From JBLNDJ01 sp050261515 (GTDB taxonomy: Bacteria > Acidobacteriota > Terriglobia > Bryobacterales > Bryobacteraceae), in the NCBI GenBank assembly GCA_050261515.1, contig JBLNDJ010000015.1, positions 94,033 to 158,032 of the forward strand: a stretch of 64,000 bases of DNA. The letters are read 5' to 3'. The notes beneath the pieces were generated by a model that saw only the letters and a program-made list of their open reading frames with translations, was not told the origin of the DNA and searched no databases. Below are positions 8,429 through 16,204 of this stretch, piece after piece; the stretch's first letter is position 1; every line of letters starts with the position of its first letter. The position numbers and the translations under genes are program-made.

Positions 8429-9738
8429 GCGGCAGCCGCCTCGCGGATGCGCACCGCGCCCCGAAACTCATAGGAAAAATCGAGCCCGATGATGCCTCCC
8501 GGCCCGGCGCGCTCCTCCTGCATCTCGTGGCCGTCGATCTCGATCAGATAAGTCCTCCCGGGCAGCAACCCCACCAGGAACAACCGCTTCAACGGTTTAT
8601 CGAACACAGGCCATGAAGGCGCGCCGGAGAGCGCGATTGCGGTTTCGCCCACCTGCACCGGCCGCCCGCTCCCCTGCGCCACAGTCTTCGCCCCGCCGTT
8701 CTCGAACACCTGCAACTGGCCGTCGAAGTAGCCCGCCCAGCTCGCGTCGTCGTCCCAGCTGGACCGCGCGAACAGGCGCCCGAATGCAGTGTCGCGAGCG
8801 GCGAGCGGCGCCGCGTAATAGCTGACGCCGGGCTGATACGGGTTCGCCCACAGGAACTCGTACGGCGCGCCGAAGGGGCCGCGCATGGCGAAGCGGTCGT
8901 GCATCAGCCAGCCTTGCAGGAACTGGTTTTCGGGCGCGTTCGGGTCGTAGGCGACGAGCGCGAGGTCGGCAGCTCGGGCGCGCGCGGCGAGTTGCGGGTC
9001 CGGCTCCCCGCCCTTCGCCGCCGGGATGCGGTATTCGTTTTCGGGGGCCGAATAGGAGGCCGGATAGTAGCTCAGCAGGTCCACCAGGGGCAGGTCGTGG
9101 AAATAGACGCGGGCCGAGTCCCGAAGGTCGAGTTGCAGGTTGTCGCGCACGGCGTGCAGCAGCTCGAGCAGCGCGTAGAGGTCGCCGGGCGCTACGGGGG
9201 CGCGTGCGGCCGCTTCGGGGAACCACGCCGAGGCGATGCGGCGCAACTCGGCTTCGGAGATTTTGGGCAACCGGTCCGCCAGCGCGATGGCCGCGAACGC
9301 CCGCGAGCGCGCCTCGGGAATCCCGGACGTTTCGGGCGCCCGTTGGAGCGCGCTGGCGAGCCGGGAAGCAAGCGCGGCCGACTGCGTTTTATTCATGACG
9401 GGCTGGCACCAGTCGAAGACCAGTGCGAGCTGCCGCAGGTCGGTCCCGGTGGCGGCCCATTCGACGGCCCGGCGCCCCACCGCCCCGTCTCCCGAGGCCT
9501 GGTAGTAAAGCGCCAGCGCGAAGCCGGGCTCCGGCAGGCGCGCGCTGCCCGTCACCAACGCTTCAAACTGCTGCCAGCGCGGGGATTGCCGCTCGCGCTC
9601 GCGCTTGAGCAGCCGCAGCCTGCGGGCGTTCAGCAGCAGCGACGGGTGCTCTCCGGGCGGCTGGTAGCTCGCCTCGCTCTGCCCGGAGGCGACTGCCGCC
9701 GCGGCGGCGAGGACCAAGAGGAATCTGAAGGGCGCCAT
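8422..9738 (-). CDS. secreted heparinase II/III-like protein
   Basis: 438 aa with a signal peptide (residues 1-19). GEHPSLLLNARRLRLLKRER, followed by alpha-helical repeats, resembles the N-terminal alpha/alpha toroid of polysaccharide lyases of the heparinase II/III type. ARSSWDDDASWAGYFDG near residue 320 resembles the start of the beta-sandwich in the same family. The typical later domain is short or missing, so enzymatic activity is uncertain. There is no Shine-Dalgarno before the ATG. Instead the start codon lies in a perfect 11-base inverted repeat with the upstream region (see 9733-9807). A hypothetical secreted protein is the conservative alternative call. Confidence 0.7.
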   Translation of the reverse strand: MAPFRFLLVLAAAAAVASGQSEASYQPPGEHPSLLLNARRLRLLKRERERQSPRWQQFEALVTGSARLPEPGFALALYYQASGDGAVGRRAVEWAATGTDLRQLALVFDWCQPVMNKTQSAALASRLASALQRAPETSGIPEARSRAFAAIALADRLPKISEAELRRIASAWFPEAAARAPVAPGDLYALLELLHAVRDNLQLDLRDSARVYFHDLPLVDLLSYYPASYSAPENEYRIPAAKGGEPDPQLAARARAADLALVAYDPNAPENQFLQGWLMHDRFAMRGPFGAPYEFLWANPYQPGVSYYAAPLAARDTAFGRLFARSSWDDDASWAGYFDGQLQVFENGGAKTVAQGSGRPVQVGETAIALSGAPSWPVFDKPLKRLFLVGLLPGRTYLIEIDGHEMQEERAGPGGIIGLDFSYEFRGAVRIREAAAAQ

Positions 9739-9807
9739 CCGGATTCGATTGTGTCATAGCGACACAGGCGCCGCAGCAGCCCGCCACTTCCGGCGCTCCG
9801 GATGGCG
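9733..9807 (-). promoter_or_regulatory. stem that sequesters the start codon of the heparinase-like gene
   Basis: On the minus strand, CGCCATCCGGA (9807-9797) pairs perfectly with TCCGGATGGCG (9743-9733), and the ATG of the downstream gene is inside the second arm. The 53-base loop contains a second hairpin, TGTGTC/GACACA. The folded form would hide the start codon, so translation could depend on opening it by temperature, a ligand, a protein or an antisense RNA. No known riboswitch class is recognised. Confidence 0.45.
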
Positions 9808-9907
9808 AACGTTCCACCTTTATTTCCAGAGGTTTGGCGAGTGGGAGCGCACGGTAGTCCGGGTGCAGGAAGGAAAGCCGAATTGATGGTAGCAGCTCTT
9901 TGAACCT

Positions 9908-10033
9908 GCCCTCTGCTGCAGCAGGCAATAGGCGCAAGCGGGCTTTGAGTGAAACAGCGTGCTTGCGGGAGCCGATGTTGAAATGAAGCGGCCCATAAAC
10001 GCCGATTGCAGGTTGCAACAGAGGGCCTTTTTT
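9908..10033 (+). ncRNA. candidate structured RNA A with terminal U-tract
   Basis: The two ends pair in a rod of 23 base pairs. GCCCTCTG (9908-9915) pairs with CAGAGGGC (10019-10026), TGCAGC (9917-9922) with GTTGCA (10012-10017), and GCAATAGGCG (9925-9934) with CGCCGATTGC (10000-10009, one mismatch). Inside are two hairpins, CAAGC/GCTTG (9935-9965) and GCCG/CGGC (9971-9992), making a three-way junction. Six T residues follow the stem (10028-10033), as in an intrinsic terminator, and this sets the strand. No protein-like frame fits. GCAAGCGGGC and GAGCCGAT weakly recall the 5' half of 6S RNA, but length and fold differ, so I do not name it. Confidence 0.5.
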
Positions 10034-10084
10034 CAGGAAAAGCGAACGGCTTAATTTTACGGTTTTGATCTCTCGCCCGGGATC

Positions 10085-10247
10085 AAGGGTTTCGGTCCCT
10101 GTCTGGCGTTCATGGAGAGGAAAGTTGGACGCGGGCCTCGCCATGAATGAAGCGCGAAGCGGGTGCTCGACTCCAGACGGCCCGACGCCGGATCCCAGCC
10201 CGACGAGGGCGGACCGCACCGGCACCCCCGGTGCGGTTTTTCTTTTT
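10085..10247 (+). ncRNA. candidate structured RNA B ending in an intrinsic terminator
   Basis: A second folded segment starts 50 bases after RNA A. It has a small hairpin AGGG/CCCT (10086-10100), then an outer stem GTCTGG (10101-10106) with CCAGAC (10173-10178). That encloses a hairpin TTCATGG/CCATGAA (10109-10147), which continues as GAGG/CCTC. It ends in the strong terminator at 10214-10247. No open frame with a plausible start lies upstream of that terminator on the + strand, so the terminated transcript is most simply a small RNA. A and B could also be one longer RNA. The match to known families is unknown. Confidence 0.5.
10214..10247 (+). terminator. rho-independent terminator of RNA B
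   Basis: A perfect 9-base stem, CCGCACCGG (10214-10222) with CCGGTGCGG (10228-10236), has a 5-base loop and is followed by TTTTTCTTTTT (10237-10247). The T-tract is only on the + strand side, so it does not serve the minus-strand gene ending at 10268. Confidence 0.85.
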
Positions 10248-10267
10248 GCAGGCGGCCGGCGGAAAAG

Positions 10268-10519
10268 CTACCAGGAAAGCGTGCCGGTGCGCGGCTCCTC
10301 GCCGGGCGCTGGCAGATACAGCGTTTTGCAACGCTCGCAGCGGTAGACTTCGGCATCCGCGCCGAGAGCCGCTTTCACATCCTCGCCGTAGAAATACCAG
10401 CGCTTCAGGTGCCCCGCGCAGAGCTTGCCCTTGGCATCCTTCTCGTTGCAGGCCCGCATGCGAGGAAGGCGGTTCTTCACTTTGGTGCCGTCGCCTAGCG
10501 TGGTGACCAGTTCTGACAT
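10268..10519 (-). CDS. small putative zinc-ribbon protein
   Basis: 83 aa. Cys24, Cys34, His37 and the pair Cys61-x2-Cys64 (YRCERCKTLYLP) could form one zinc site of a ribbon or knuckle. I do not recognise a named family. The end RTGTLSW is tryptophan-terminated. No Shine-Dalgarno is seen; TATACT lies 13 bases upstream of the ATG, so the leader is very short. It is divergent from the PHP gene, with 52 bases between the starts. Confidence 0.6.
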   Translation of the reverse strand: MSELVTTLGDGTKVKNRLPRMRACNEKDAKGKLCAGHLKRWYFYGEDVKAALGADAEVYRCERCKTLYLPAPGEEPRTGTLSW

Positions 10520-10571
10520 AACGGAGAATCCAAGTATACCCTACGCTACACTGTTATCTTTCCCGGGGCGC

Positions 10572-11432
10572 ATGATCGACCTGCACACGCATACCGACGA
10601 ATCCGACGGAACGCTGACGCCGGCCGAACTTGTACACGCCGCCGCCGCGATGGGCCTCGAGGCCCTCGGAATCTCCGATCACGATACCTTCGCCGGATAC
10701 GATCAGGCGGAGCCGCTGGCCCGCGAGGCGCGGCTGGACCTGGTCTGCGGCATCGAGCTCAGCACGAAGTGGCGCAGCACGCCGCCGGGCAGAAGCCGGT
10801 CAATCCATGTGCTGGGCTACTTCCTGGAGAAGGACCCTACCGAGGAGTTCCGCAACTGGCTCGAAGCGATCCGGGCGGCGCGCCGGGACCGCAACCGGCG
10901 GCTCGCCGACCGGCTGCAATCACTCGGCATCGACGTCACGCTGGCGGAGGTGGAGCGGCTGGGCAGGAGCCTCGCCGGGAGGCCGCATTTCGCGCGCCTG
11001 CTGGTGGAGAAAGGCTACGTTGCGACGCTTCAGGAGGCCTTCGACCGGTATCTGGCCGAGTCCGCCGCGGCCTACGTCGAGCGCGACGAGCCGGCGCTCG
11101 AAGCGGGCATCGCGAAGATCGTGAAGGCGGGCGGACTGGCGTCGCTCGCCCACCCCGTGCGGCTGGCGAACCGCCGCGCGGTGATCGAGAAGGCCGTGGC
11201 GGATATGTGCGACATGGGGCTCGGCGCGATCGAGGTCTACCATAGCGACCACACGCCCGAGGACGTGGAGTTTTTCCTGAAGCTGGCCGGCCGGCACGGC
11301 CTGGCGGTCACCGGCGGCACGGATTTCCACGGCGACAACAAGCCCGGGCTGGCGCTCGGGACGGGCTACGGGAACGTGGCGGTCCCGCGCGTGGTGCTGG
11401 ATTTTCTTCGGGCCCAGGTCAGCGCGCGGTAA
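10572..11432 (+). CDS. PHP domain phosphoesterase
   Basis: 286 aa. The PHP metal site begins at the N-terminus with DLHTHTDESDGTLTP, then ISDHDTFAGYD, GIELSTKW near residue 60 and the C-terminal GGTDFHGDNKP. Relatives include the RNase AM/5'-3' exonuclease YciV (TrpH) and 3',5'-nucleotide bisphosphate phosphatases, so hydrolysis of 3'-5'-bisphosphates or short RNA 5' ends is the likely activity. The ATG at 10572 puts the first HxH at residues 5-7, as in the family. The last 14 bases overlap the convergent YgfZ-like gene. Confidence 0.9.
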   Translation: MIDLHTHTDESDGTLTPAELVHAAAAMGLEALGISDHDTFAGYDQAEPLAREARLDLVCGIELSTKWRSTPPGRSRSIHVLGYFLEKDPTEEFRNWLEAIRAARRDRNRRLADRLQSLGIDVTLAEVERLGRSLAGRPHFARLLVEKGYVATLQEAFDRYLAESAAAYVERDEPALEAGIAKIVKAGGLASLAHPVRLANRRAVIEKAVADMCDMGLGAIEVYHSDHTPEDVEFFLKLAGRHGLAVTGGTDFHGDNKPGLALGTGYGNVAVPRVVLDFLRAQVSAR

Positions 11433-12294
11433 TTCGGGCCGCGCTGCCGTCCACACTGAGCCCGGTCCCGGCCGGGATCTCATTCAGCCGCGCGTAGCCG
11501 AGCGCGACCACTTTCCCGCGCGCGGGCGAATATGCGGCCGAGGTGATCTCCCCGACTTCTTTCTCACCGGCCAGCAACCTGGCTCCGGGCTCGGGCGCGC
11601 GGCCGCTCTCAATTTCAATCGGCACGAGCAGCCGGCGCACGCCGCCGCGCGACCGCACGCGCTCGACGATCTCCTGCCCGATGTAGCACCCCTTATTGAA
11701 ATGCACCGCCGAAAGCGCCTGAGTTTCGTGCGGGATGTAGCGGTCGGTGATGTCCTCGCCGTAGCGCGGACGCCCGAGCTCGAGCCGCACGGTGTTCGCC
11801 GCCTCGGCATCGGCGGCCTGCGCGCCCGCGGCTTCCACCTCGCGAATCAGCGCTTCACGCTCCGCCGCGGGGGCAACGATCGAAAACCGCGGCCCGAGCC
11901 GCATCACCATACGCGATCCCAGCTTCCCGAGTACGTTTTCGGCCTCCGGCCCTTCGACGCCGATCTCGACGGTCTCGCCGGTGATGTCCTCAAGCGTGAC
12001 ATCATCCGCGATGATGTACTTATCCAGGTGCTCGTAGACGCGCACCCGCGTCTCGGGCTCGGTGTCGATCAGAAGCGAATCCGCGAGCGCAAGAATCACG
12101 GCGTCAGCCAGGATGCGCCCCTGCGCGTTCAAAAAAAACGCGTAGCAGCTCTGGCCTGGCTCGAGCTGCTCAATGTGATTCGTCGTCATGGCGTGCAGCA
12201 GCCGGACGCGGTCCTCGCCGGTCGCGCGAATGCGGCCGCGCGCCGAGAGATCGATCCACGCCGCAGATTCGCGAAGCGCTTCGTATCCCTGCAT
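11419..12294 (-). CDS. ygfZ: folate-binding protein YgfZ/IbaG-type (GcvT-like)
   Basis: 291 aa. The hallmark KGCYIGQE motif lies about two thirds along (HFNKGCYIGQEIVERVRS), which separates YgfZ from the glycine-cleavage T protein. The remaining sequence fits the GcvT fold with a C-terminal barrel (LLAGEKEVGEITSAAYSP). In E. coli YgfZ binds folate and helps build or repair iron-sulfur clusters in a few enzymes. The ATG at 12294 (MQGYEALRESAAW) was chosen; longer frames upstream cover the next gene in antisense. It is 8 bases downstream of the CopD-like gene. Confidence 0.88.
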   Translation of the reverse strand: MQGYEALRESAAWIDLSARGRIRATGEDRVRLLHAMTTNHIEQLEPGQSCYAFFLNAQGRILADAVILALADSLLIDTEPETRVRVYEHLDKYIIADDVTLEDITGETVEIGVEGPEAENVLGKLGSRMVMRLGPRFSIVAPAAEREALIREVEAAGAQAADAEAANTVRLELGRPRYGEDITDRYIPHETQALSAVHFNKGCYIGQEIVERVRSRGGVRRLLVPIEIESGRAPEPGARLLAGEKEVGEITSAAYSPARGKVVALGYARLNEIPAGTGLSVDGSAARITAR

Positions 12295-12302
12295 GGCAGT
12301 AC

Positions 12303-12692
12303 CTAATAGATGCTTCGAAGGTAGGCGGCGACCAGGATGACCGCGAGGCCCGAGATCGTTACACCTGTCAGCCGCCGCGCGCGCTTGGCCTCTTCGGCGG
12401 CGTTGGCCGCGGGCCTGAAGGCGAGCGCGGCGCCTGCGAACACGTGCAGCGCGAGCAGCATCTTGACGCCGAACCAGATATGGTAGTACCGCGTGTGCCC
12501 GGTACGCGTGAGCAGGCCATAGAGGCCGCTGGCCACGATGCCCGCTACCGCTCCGTAGACCACCGGGCGATAGCGCTCGGCCGGCGCAGCCACCACGCGC
12601 GCGCACGCGACGCCGCCCACCAGCAGCGCCGCCGACGAGATGTGTATCCAGCGCATAAGAACCCCGAGCGCCTCGGCTGCCAGCAGAACCAT
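12303..12692 (-). CDS. four-helix membrane protein, CopD/DUF2269-like
   Basis: 129 aa, nearly all hydrophobic, with about four membrane helices (MRWIHISSAALLVGGVACARVV, YGAVAGIVASGLYGLL, HIWFGVKMLLALHVFAGAAL, ISGLAVILVAAYL). The histidines in WIHIS, YYHIWFG and LALHVF resemble the heme- or copper-binding histidines of CopD-like and DUF2269 proteins. The function is not established. Two starts are possible, 12692 or the internal MRWIHISS at 12656. The first is preferred because a TATACT box ends 8 bases upstream. It is followed by ygfZ after 8 bases. Confidence 0.65.
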   Translation of the reverse strand: MVLLAAEALGVLMRWIHISSAALLVGGVACARVVAAPAERYRPVVYGAVAGIVASGLYGLLTRTGHTRYYHIWFGVKMLLALHVFAGAALAFRPAANAAEEAKRARRLTGVTISGLAVILVAAYLRSIY

Positions 12693-12700
12693 ATGATGGA

Positions 12701-12706
12701 AGTATA
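12701..12706 (-). promoter_or_regulatory. -10-like box TATACT in a shared divergent region
   Basis: TATACT on the minus strand ends 8 bases before the ATG at 12692. It lies in the palindrome GTATAC (12702-12707), so the same bases could also act for the + strand gene starting at 12712. Only 19 bases separate the two start codons. Confidence 0.35.
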
Positions 12707-12711
12707 CACAC

Positions 12712-13344
12712 ATGATCCACGAAATCCTGCCCGTCGGAGCGCTGGCCTGTAACTGCTCGATCCTGGGCGACGAGGAGACGCGCGAAGGCATCGTCATCGA
12801 CCCGGGCGACGACATCGAGGAGATCGAGCGCCTGATCGCGAAGCACGGCCTGAAGATCACGGCCATCGTAGTGACGCACGCCCACATCGACCACATCGGC
12901 GGCGCGGCGCGCATGAAGGCGGCCACCGGCGCGCCCGTGTACCTCAGCGCGAACGACCTGCCGCTCTACGAACAACTGGACACGCAGGCGGCCTGGCTCG
13001 GCATGGCTACGCCCGAGCGCACGGCGATCGACGCGAACGCGCGCGGCGGCGACACGGTGCGGGCGGGGGCGATCGCGCTCGAGATCCTCGACACGCCCGG
13101 CCACACACCCGGCAGCATCAGCTTGTGGATTCCGTCCGAGAAGAAGCTGATCGCGGGCGACACGCTGTTCCGCGACAGCATCGGCCGCACGGACCTGCCG
13201 GGCGGCGACGGGCGGCTGATCCTGCGCTCGATCCGCGAGAAGCTGTTCCCGCTGCCGGACGAGACGGCGGTCGTTCCGGGCCACGGCGAGCTGACCACGC
13301 TCGGCCGCGAAAAGGAATTCAACTACTTTCTGCGAGGCTTGTAG
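12712..13344 (+). CDS. MBL-fold hydrolase, glyoxalase II-like
   Basis: 210 aa. The zinc-binding THAHIDHIGG motif is at 55-64 (His56, His58, Asp60, His61), GHTPGSIS follows and VPGHGELT is near the end. The length and layout match the short glyoxalase-II-like class (YcbL type), which hydrolyses S-lactoylglutathione or related thioesters. No signal peptide, so cytoplasmic. The ATG at 12712 is 19 bases from the divergent CopD-like start. Confidence 0.88.
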   Translation: MIHEILPVGALACNCSILGDEETREGIVIDPGDDIEEIERLIAKHGLKITAIVVTHAHIDHIGGAARMKAATGAPVYLSANDLPLYEQLDTQAAWLGMATPERTAIDANARGGDTVRAGAIALEILDTPGHTPGSISLWIPSEKKLIAGDTLFRDSIGRTDLPGGDGRLILRSIREKLFPLPDETAVVPGHGELTTLGREKEFNYFLRGL

Positions 13345-13351
13345 GCGGCGT

Positions 13352-13357
13352 TACACT
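13352..13357 (+). promoter_or_regulatory. -10-like box TACACT for the DegT-family gene
   Basis: TACACT ends 8 bases before the ATG at 13366, just after the stop of the preceding gene. There is no Shine-Dalgarno, so the transcript would be leaderless or nearly so. Confidence 0.4.
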
Positions 13358-13365
13358 GATCGTCT

Positions 13366-14475
13366 ATGCGGATTCCGAACTGGCCGGTCCACGGCGAGCG
13401 CGAGCTCGAGCTGCTGCGCGAAGTGCTCGACAGCGGGCGCTGGGGCGGGTTCAACGAGATCGTCCCGCGCTTTGAGAACGACTTCGCCGCGTTCCAGAAC
13501 TGCGCGCACGGCGTGAGCGCGTTCAACGGCACGGTGACGCTCGAGACGGCGCTCGAGGTCTGCGGCATCGGGCCGGGCGATGAGGTGATCGTCCCGGCGA
13601 TCTCGTTCATCTCCACCGCGACGGCCGTCTCGCGCGTGGGCGCCGTGCCGGTGTTCGTCGATATCGAACCCTACACGTTCAACATGGACCCGGAGCGCGC
13701 GGCGGCCGCGATCACGCCGCGTACGAAGGCGATCCTTGTCGTTCATTTCGGCGGCCTCGTAGCCGACATGGACCGCTTCACGCGCCTGGCCGAAGAGCAC
13801 GGCCTGATTCTGCTCGAGGACGCCGCGCACGCGCACGGCTCGGAGTGGCGCGGACGCCGCGCCGGCAGTTTCGGCCTCGCCGGCTCGTTCAGCTTCCAGA
13901 ACTCGAAGGTTATGACGGCCGGCGAAGGCGGCATGCTCACGACGAACGACGCCGCGTTCGCCGGCCGCGCCCGCTCGTTCGTCAACCAGGGGCGCCGTGA
14001 GGGCGAGGGCTGGTTCTTCCACTACACGCTCGGAACGAACCTGCGCATGACGGCGTTCCAGGCGGCGGTGCTGGTGGCGCAGCTCGAGCGCCTGCCCGGG
14101 CAGATCTGCCTGCGCGCGCGCAACGCAAAGCTGCTCCGCTCGGAGCTGGCCGAGGTCGCGGGCATTCGTTTTCAGGATGAGCCGCCCGAGGCGACGGCGC
14201 ATTCGGGCTACCTGCTGCTCGGGAGAATCGATCGCGCGAAATTCGGCTCGACGCGCGACGAGTTCCACCGCGCGATGACGGAGGCGGGCGTGCCTTGCAC
14301 GCCGTTTTATCCTCATACGCTCTATGAAAACCCGATGTACCGGGAAGGCGGCTGCCGCGTGGAGCCGTGCCCGGTTGCGGAGGCATGCGTGCGCGACGCG
14401 TTCTGGTTCCCGCAGCGGGTGTTGATGGCGGATGAGGAGACGATCCGCGAGATCGCGAAACTGATTCGGGGTTAG
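13366..14475 (+). CDS. DegT/DnrJ/EryC1/StrS-family PLP aminotransferase
   Basis: 369 aa. The internal aldimine lysine is Lys181 in SFQNSKVMTAGEGG, and the PLP-ring aspartate is in LLEDAAHAHG (Asp152). These are the marks of sugar aminotransferases that aminate keto-sugar nucleotides, or of related dehydratases; lysine at the PLP site supports an aminotransferase. Such enzymes usually serve surface glycans or secondary metabolites, but no partner sugar gene is adjacent, so the substrate is open. It ends 9 bases before a perfect palindrome that separates it from the convergent rpsU. Confidence 0.9.
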   Translation: MRIPNWPVHGERELELLREVLDSGRWGGFNEIVPRFENDFAAFQNCAHGVSAFNGTVTLETALEVCGIGPGDEVIVPAISFISTATAVSRVGAVPVFVDIEPYTFNMDPERAAAAITPRTKAILVVHFGGLVADMDRFTRLAEEHGLILLEDAAHAHGSEWRGRRAGSFGLAGSFSFQNSKVMTAGEGGMLTTNDAAFAGRARSFVNQGRREGEGWFFHYTLGTNLRMTAFQAAVLVAQLERLPGQICLRARNAKLLRSELAEVAGIRFQDEPPEATAHSGYLLLGRIDRAKFGSTRDEFHRAMTEAGVPCTPFYPHTLYENPMYREGGCRVEPCPVAEACVRDAFWFPQRVLMADEETIREIAKLIRG

Positions 14476-14483
14476 GTGGTTGT

Positions 14484-14505
14484 GTGGGGCAGGATCCTGC
14501 CCCAC
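14484..14505. terminator. bidirectional hairpin between the DegT gene and rpsU
   Basis: A perfect 22-base palindrome with half-site GTGGGGCAGGA. It sits between two convergent genes, which fits a shared terminator, but no T-tract follows on either strand. The half-site shares GTGGGGCAGG with the hairpin at 18258-18284, so it may be a copy of a small dispersed repeat. Confidence 0.55.
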
Positions 14506-14512
14506 CGTGAGG

Positions 14513-14710
14513 CTACTCGACGACTTTGGCTTGCTTCTTGCGGTTGCGCTTGCGGGCAAGAGCCTGCTTGGCGCGCTTCTTTTCGCCGGGCTTCAGATAG
14601 TAGGAGTGGCGCTTGATCTCCTTGATGATGTCTTCCGACTGCACCTTGCGCTTGAAGCGGCGCAGCGCGCTCTCTACGGTTTCGCCGTCCTGAACGGTTA
14701 CTTCAGCCAA
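14513..14710 (-). CDS. rpsU: 30S ribosomal protein S21
   Basis: 65 aa, basic and helical, the standard S21 length. ESALRRFKRKVQSEDIIKEIK and YLKPGEKKRAKQA are the conserved N-terminal and middle parts. S21 joins the 30S subunit late and affects recognition of mRNA leaders, of interest here because many genes nearby appear leaderless. GTGAGGAGGTGATT upstream of the ATG is a strong ribosome-binding site, unlike most neighbours. Confidence 0.95.
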   Translation of the reverse strand: MAEVTVQDGETVESALRRFKRKVQSEDIIKEIKRHSYYLKPGEKKRAKQALARKRNRKKQAKVVE

Positions 14711-14842
14711 ACTCGAATCACCTCCTCACGGTTGGCCTTAGGGCAATTTTCATAATAGCAGGAACGGGCCGGCAGCCTGCCGCGGCTGATGTGAGATGGC
14801 CGGATCAGCTACACTCCAAAGGAAGAGCCTTTTTTCGCACCA

Positions 14843-16150
14843 ATGGAGAATGTACTCGCCATCCTGCTCGCGGGAGGCGCGGGAGAACGGCTGTCCCCTC
14901 TCACGCTCAACACCGCGAAGCCGGCCGTGCCGTTCGGCGGCATCTATCGCATCATCGACTTTACACTCTCCAACTGCATCAATTCGGACATCCGCCGCAT
15001 TCTCGTCCTCACGCAGTACAAGGCCCTCGACCTGATCCGCCACATACGCGACGGCTGGACGATCCTCTCGCCCGAGCTCGGCGAGTACATCGAAGTGCTC
15101 CCGCCGATGAAGCGCATCCACGAGGACTGGTACCTCGGCACGGCGGACGCATGCTTCCAGAACATACAGACGATCGCGGTCGAAGCCCCCGAGCATTGCC
15201 TCATCCTCGCCGGCGACCACATCTACAAGATGAACTACCGCGATATGGTCGCCTGCCACCGCCAGCACCAGGCGGACATCACGCTGGCCACCATACAGGT
15301 CGCCCCCGAAGAAGCCGTGCGCTTCGGCGTCGTCGAGATCGACAAGGACCACCACATCACCGGCTTCGAGGAAAAGCCGCAGCACGGGCATCCGGTACGA
15401 TCCATCTTCAATCCCGAGATGGTCAGCGCGTCCATGGGCGTTTACCTGTTCAATACGCCCGTGATGCTGCGCGCGCTGATGGAAGACGCCGAAGACCCGA
15501 ATTCGAGCCACGACTTCGGCCGCGACGTGATCCCGCGGATGATCCGGAAAGCCCGCGTCGTCGCGTACGACTTCACCGATCTGAACGCGAAGACCGTGAA
15601 ATACTGGCGCGACGTCGGCACGCTCGAGGCCTACTACGAGGCCAATATGGACCTCATCGCGGTGGTGCCCGAGTTCAATCTCTACGACAAGCGCTGGCCC
15701 ATCCGTACGAACATGCACCAGATGCCTCCGGCCAAGTTCGTCTTCGCGCAGGAAGGGCGGCGCATGGGGGTGGCGATCGATTCGATCGTCTCGGGCGGCT
15801 GCATCGTGTCGGGCGGGCGCGTGGTGCGCAGCATTCTTTCCCCGGGCGTGCGCATCAACAGCTACTGCGAAGTCGAAAGCTCGATCGTGATGCACAACAC
15901 CGAAATCGGACGCTACAGCCGCATCCGGCGGGCGATCATCGGGCCCAACCTTCGGATTCCGGAATCGAGCGTGATCGGCTACGATCTTGAGGAAGACCGC
16001 GCGAAGGGCTACACCGTCACCGACTCGGGAATCGTCGTGATCGGCGAAGACCAGTCAATTTACGCGCCACAGGAAGCAGCAAGACAAACCGTCGGCGATC
16101 AGCCATCAGCCATCGGCACCCGGGGCGGTCCCCAGGTTGCTGAAGGCTGA
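14843..16150 (+). CDS. glgC: glucose-1-phosphate adenylyltransferase
   Basis: 435 aa. The nucleotidyltransferase start LAILLAGGAGERLSPLT is at residues 5-21 and the left-handed beta-helix domain follows residue 300 (IVSGGCIVSGGRVVRSILSPG). It makes ADP-glucose from ATP and glucose-1-phosphate, the regulated step of glycogen synthesis. No glgA or glgB is adjacent. The last 20 or so codons (QTVGDQPSAIGTRGG) are encoded by an inverted repeat and the stop codon lies in its right arm, so the native C-terminus probably ended before about residue 413. Confidence 0.93.
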   Translation: MENVLAILLAGGAGERLSPLTLNTAKPAVPFGGIYRIIDFTLSNCINSDIRRILVLTQYKALDLIRHIRDGWTILSPELGEYIEVLPPMKRIHEDWYLGTADACFQNIQTIAVEAPEHCLILAGDHIYKMNYRDMVACHRQHQADITLATIQVAPEEAVRFGVVEIDKDHHITGFEEKPQHGHPVRSIFNPEMVSASMGVYLFNTPVMLRALMEDAEDPNSSHDFGRDVIPRMIRKARVVAYDFTDLNAKTVKYWRDVGTLEAYYEANMDLIAVVPEFNLYDKRWPIRTNMHQMPPAKFVFAQEGRRMGVAIDSIVSGGCIVSGGRVVRSILSPGVRINSYCEVESSIVMHNTEIGRYSRIRRAIIGPNLRIPESSVIGYDLEEDRAKGYTVTDSGIVVIGEDQSIYAPQEAARQTVGDQPSAIGTRGGPQVAEG

Positions 16151-16165
16151 CGGCTGAAGGCTGAT
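16098..16165. repeat. imperfect inverted repeat forming the 3' end of glgC
   Basis: The left arm at 16098-16117 and the right arm at 16146-16165 pair at 17 of 20 positions. Each arm is built from repeats of CAGCCATC or its complement GGCTGAAGG. The loop has its own small stem, GGGG/CCCC. The glgC stop codon (16148-16150) is inside the right arm. The element is probably a small mobile or REP-like palindrome that inserted near the gene end. Confidence 0.65.
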
Positions 16166-16204
16166 GGCCACGCAGTTATTACACACAGGAGCCATTTACT
16201 ACTT

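Noticed and set aside
9935..9985. Short matches to 6S RNA (GCAAGCGGGC and GAGCCGAT)
   Set aside because: The element is about 126 bases with a three-way junction, not the 180-base rod with a central bubble; two short matches are not enough to name it.
10112..10131. GAGGAAAGTTGGAC resembles the conserved start of RNase P RNA
   Set aside because: RNase P RNA is about 350-400 bases and its 3' conserved part would have to follow; here a terminator comes about 100 bases later, and the only ACGGCTTA-like match lies upstream in the wrong order.
9563..10225. 220-codon minus-strand frame across the RNA region
   Set aside because: It runs antisense to the folded RNAs and in another frame into the heparinase-like gene, with no motif or ribosome site.
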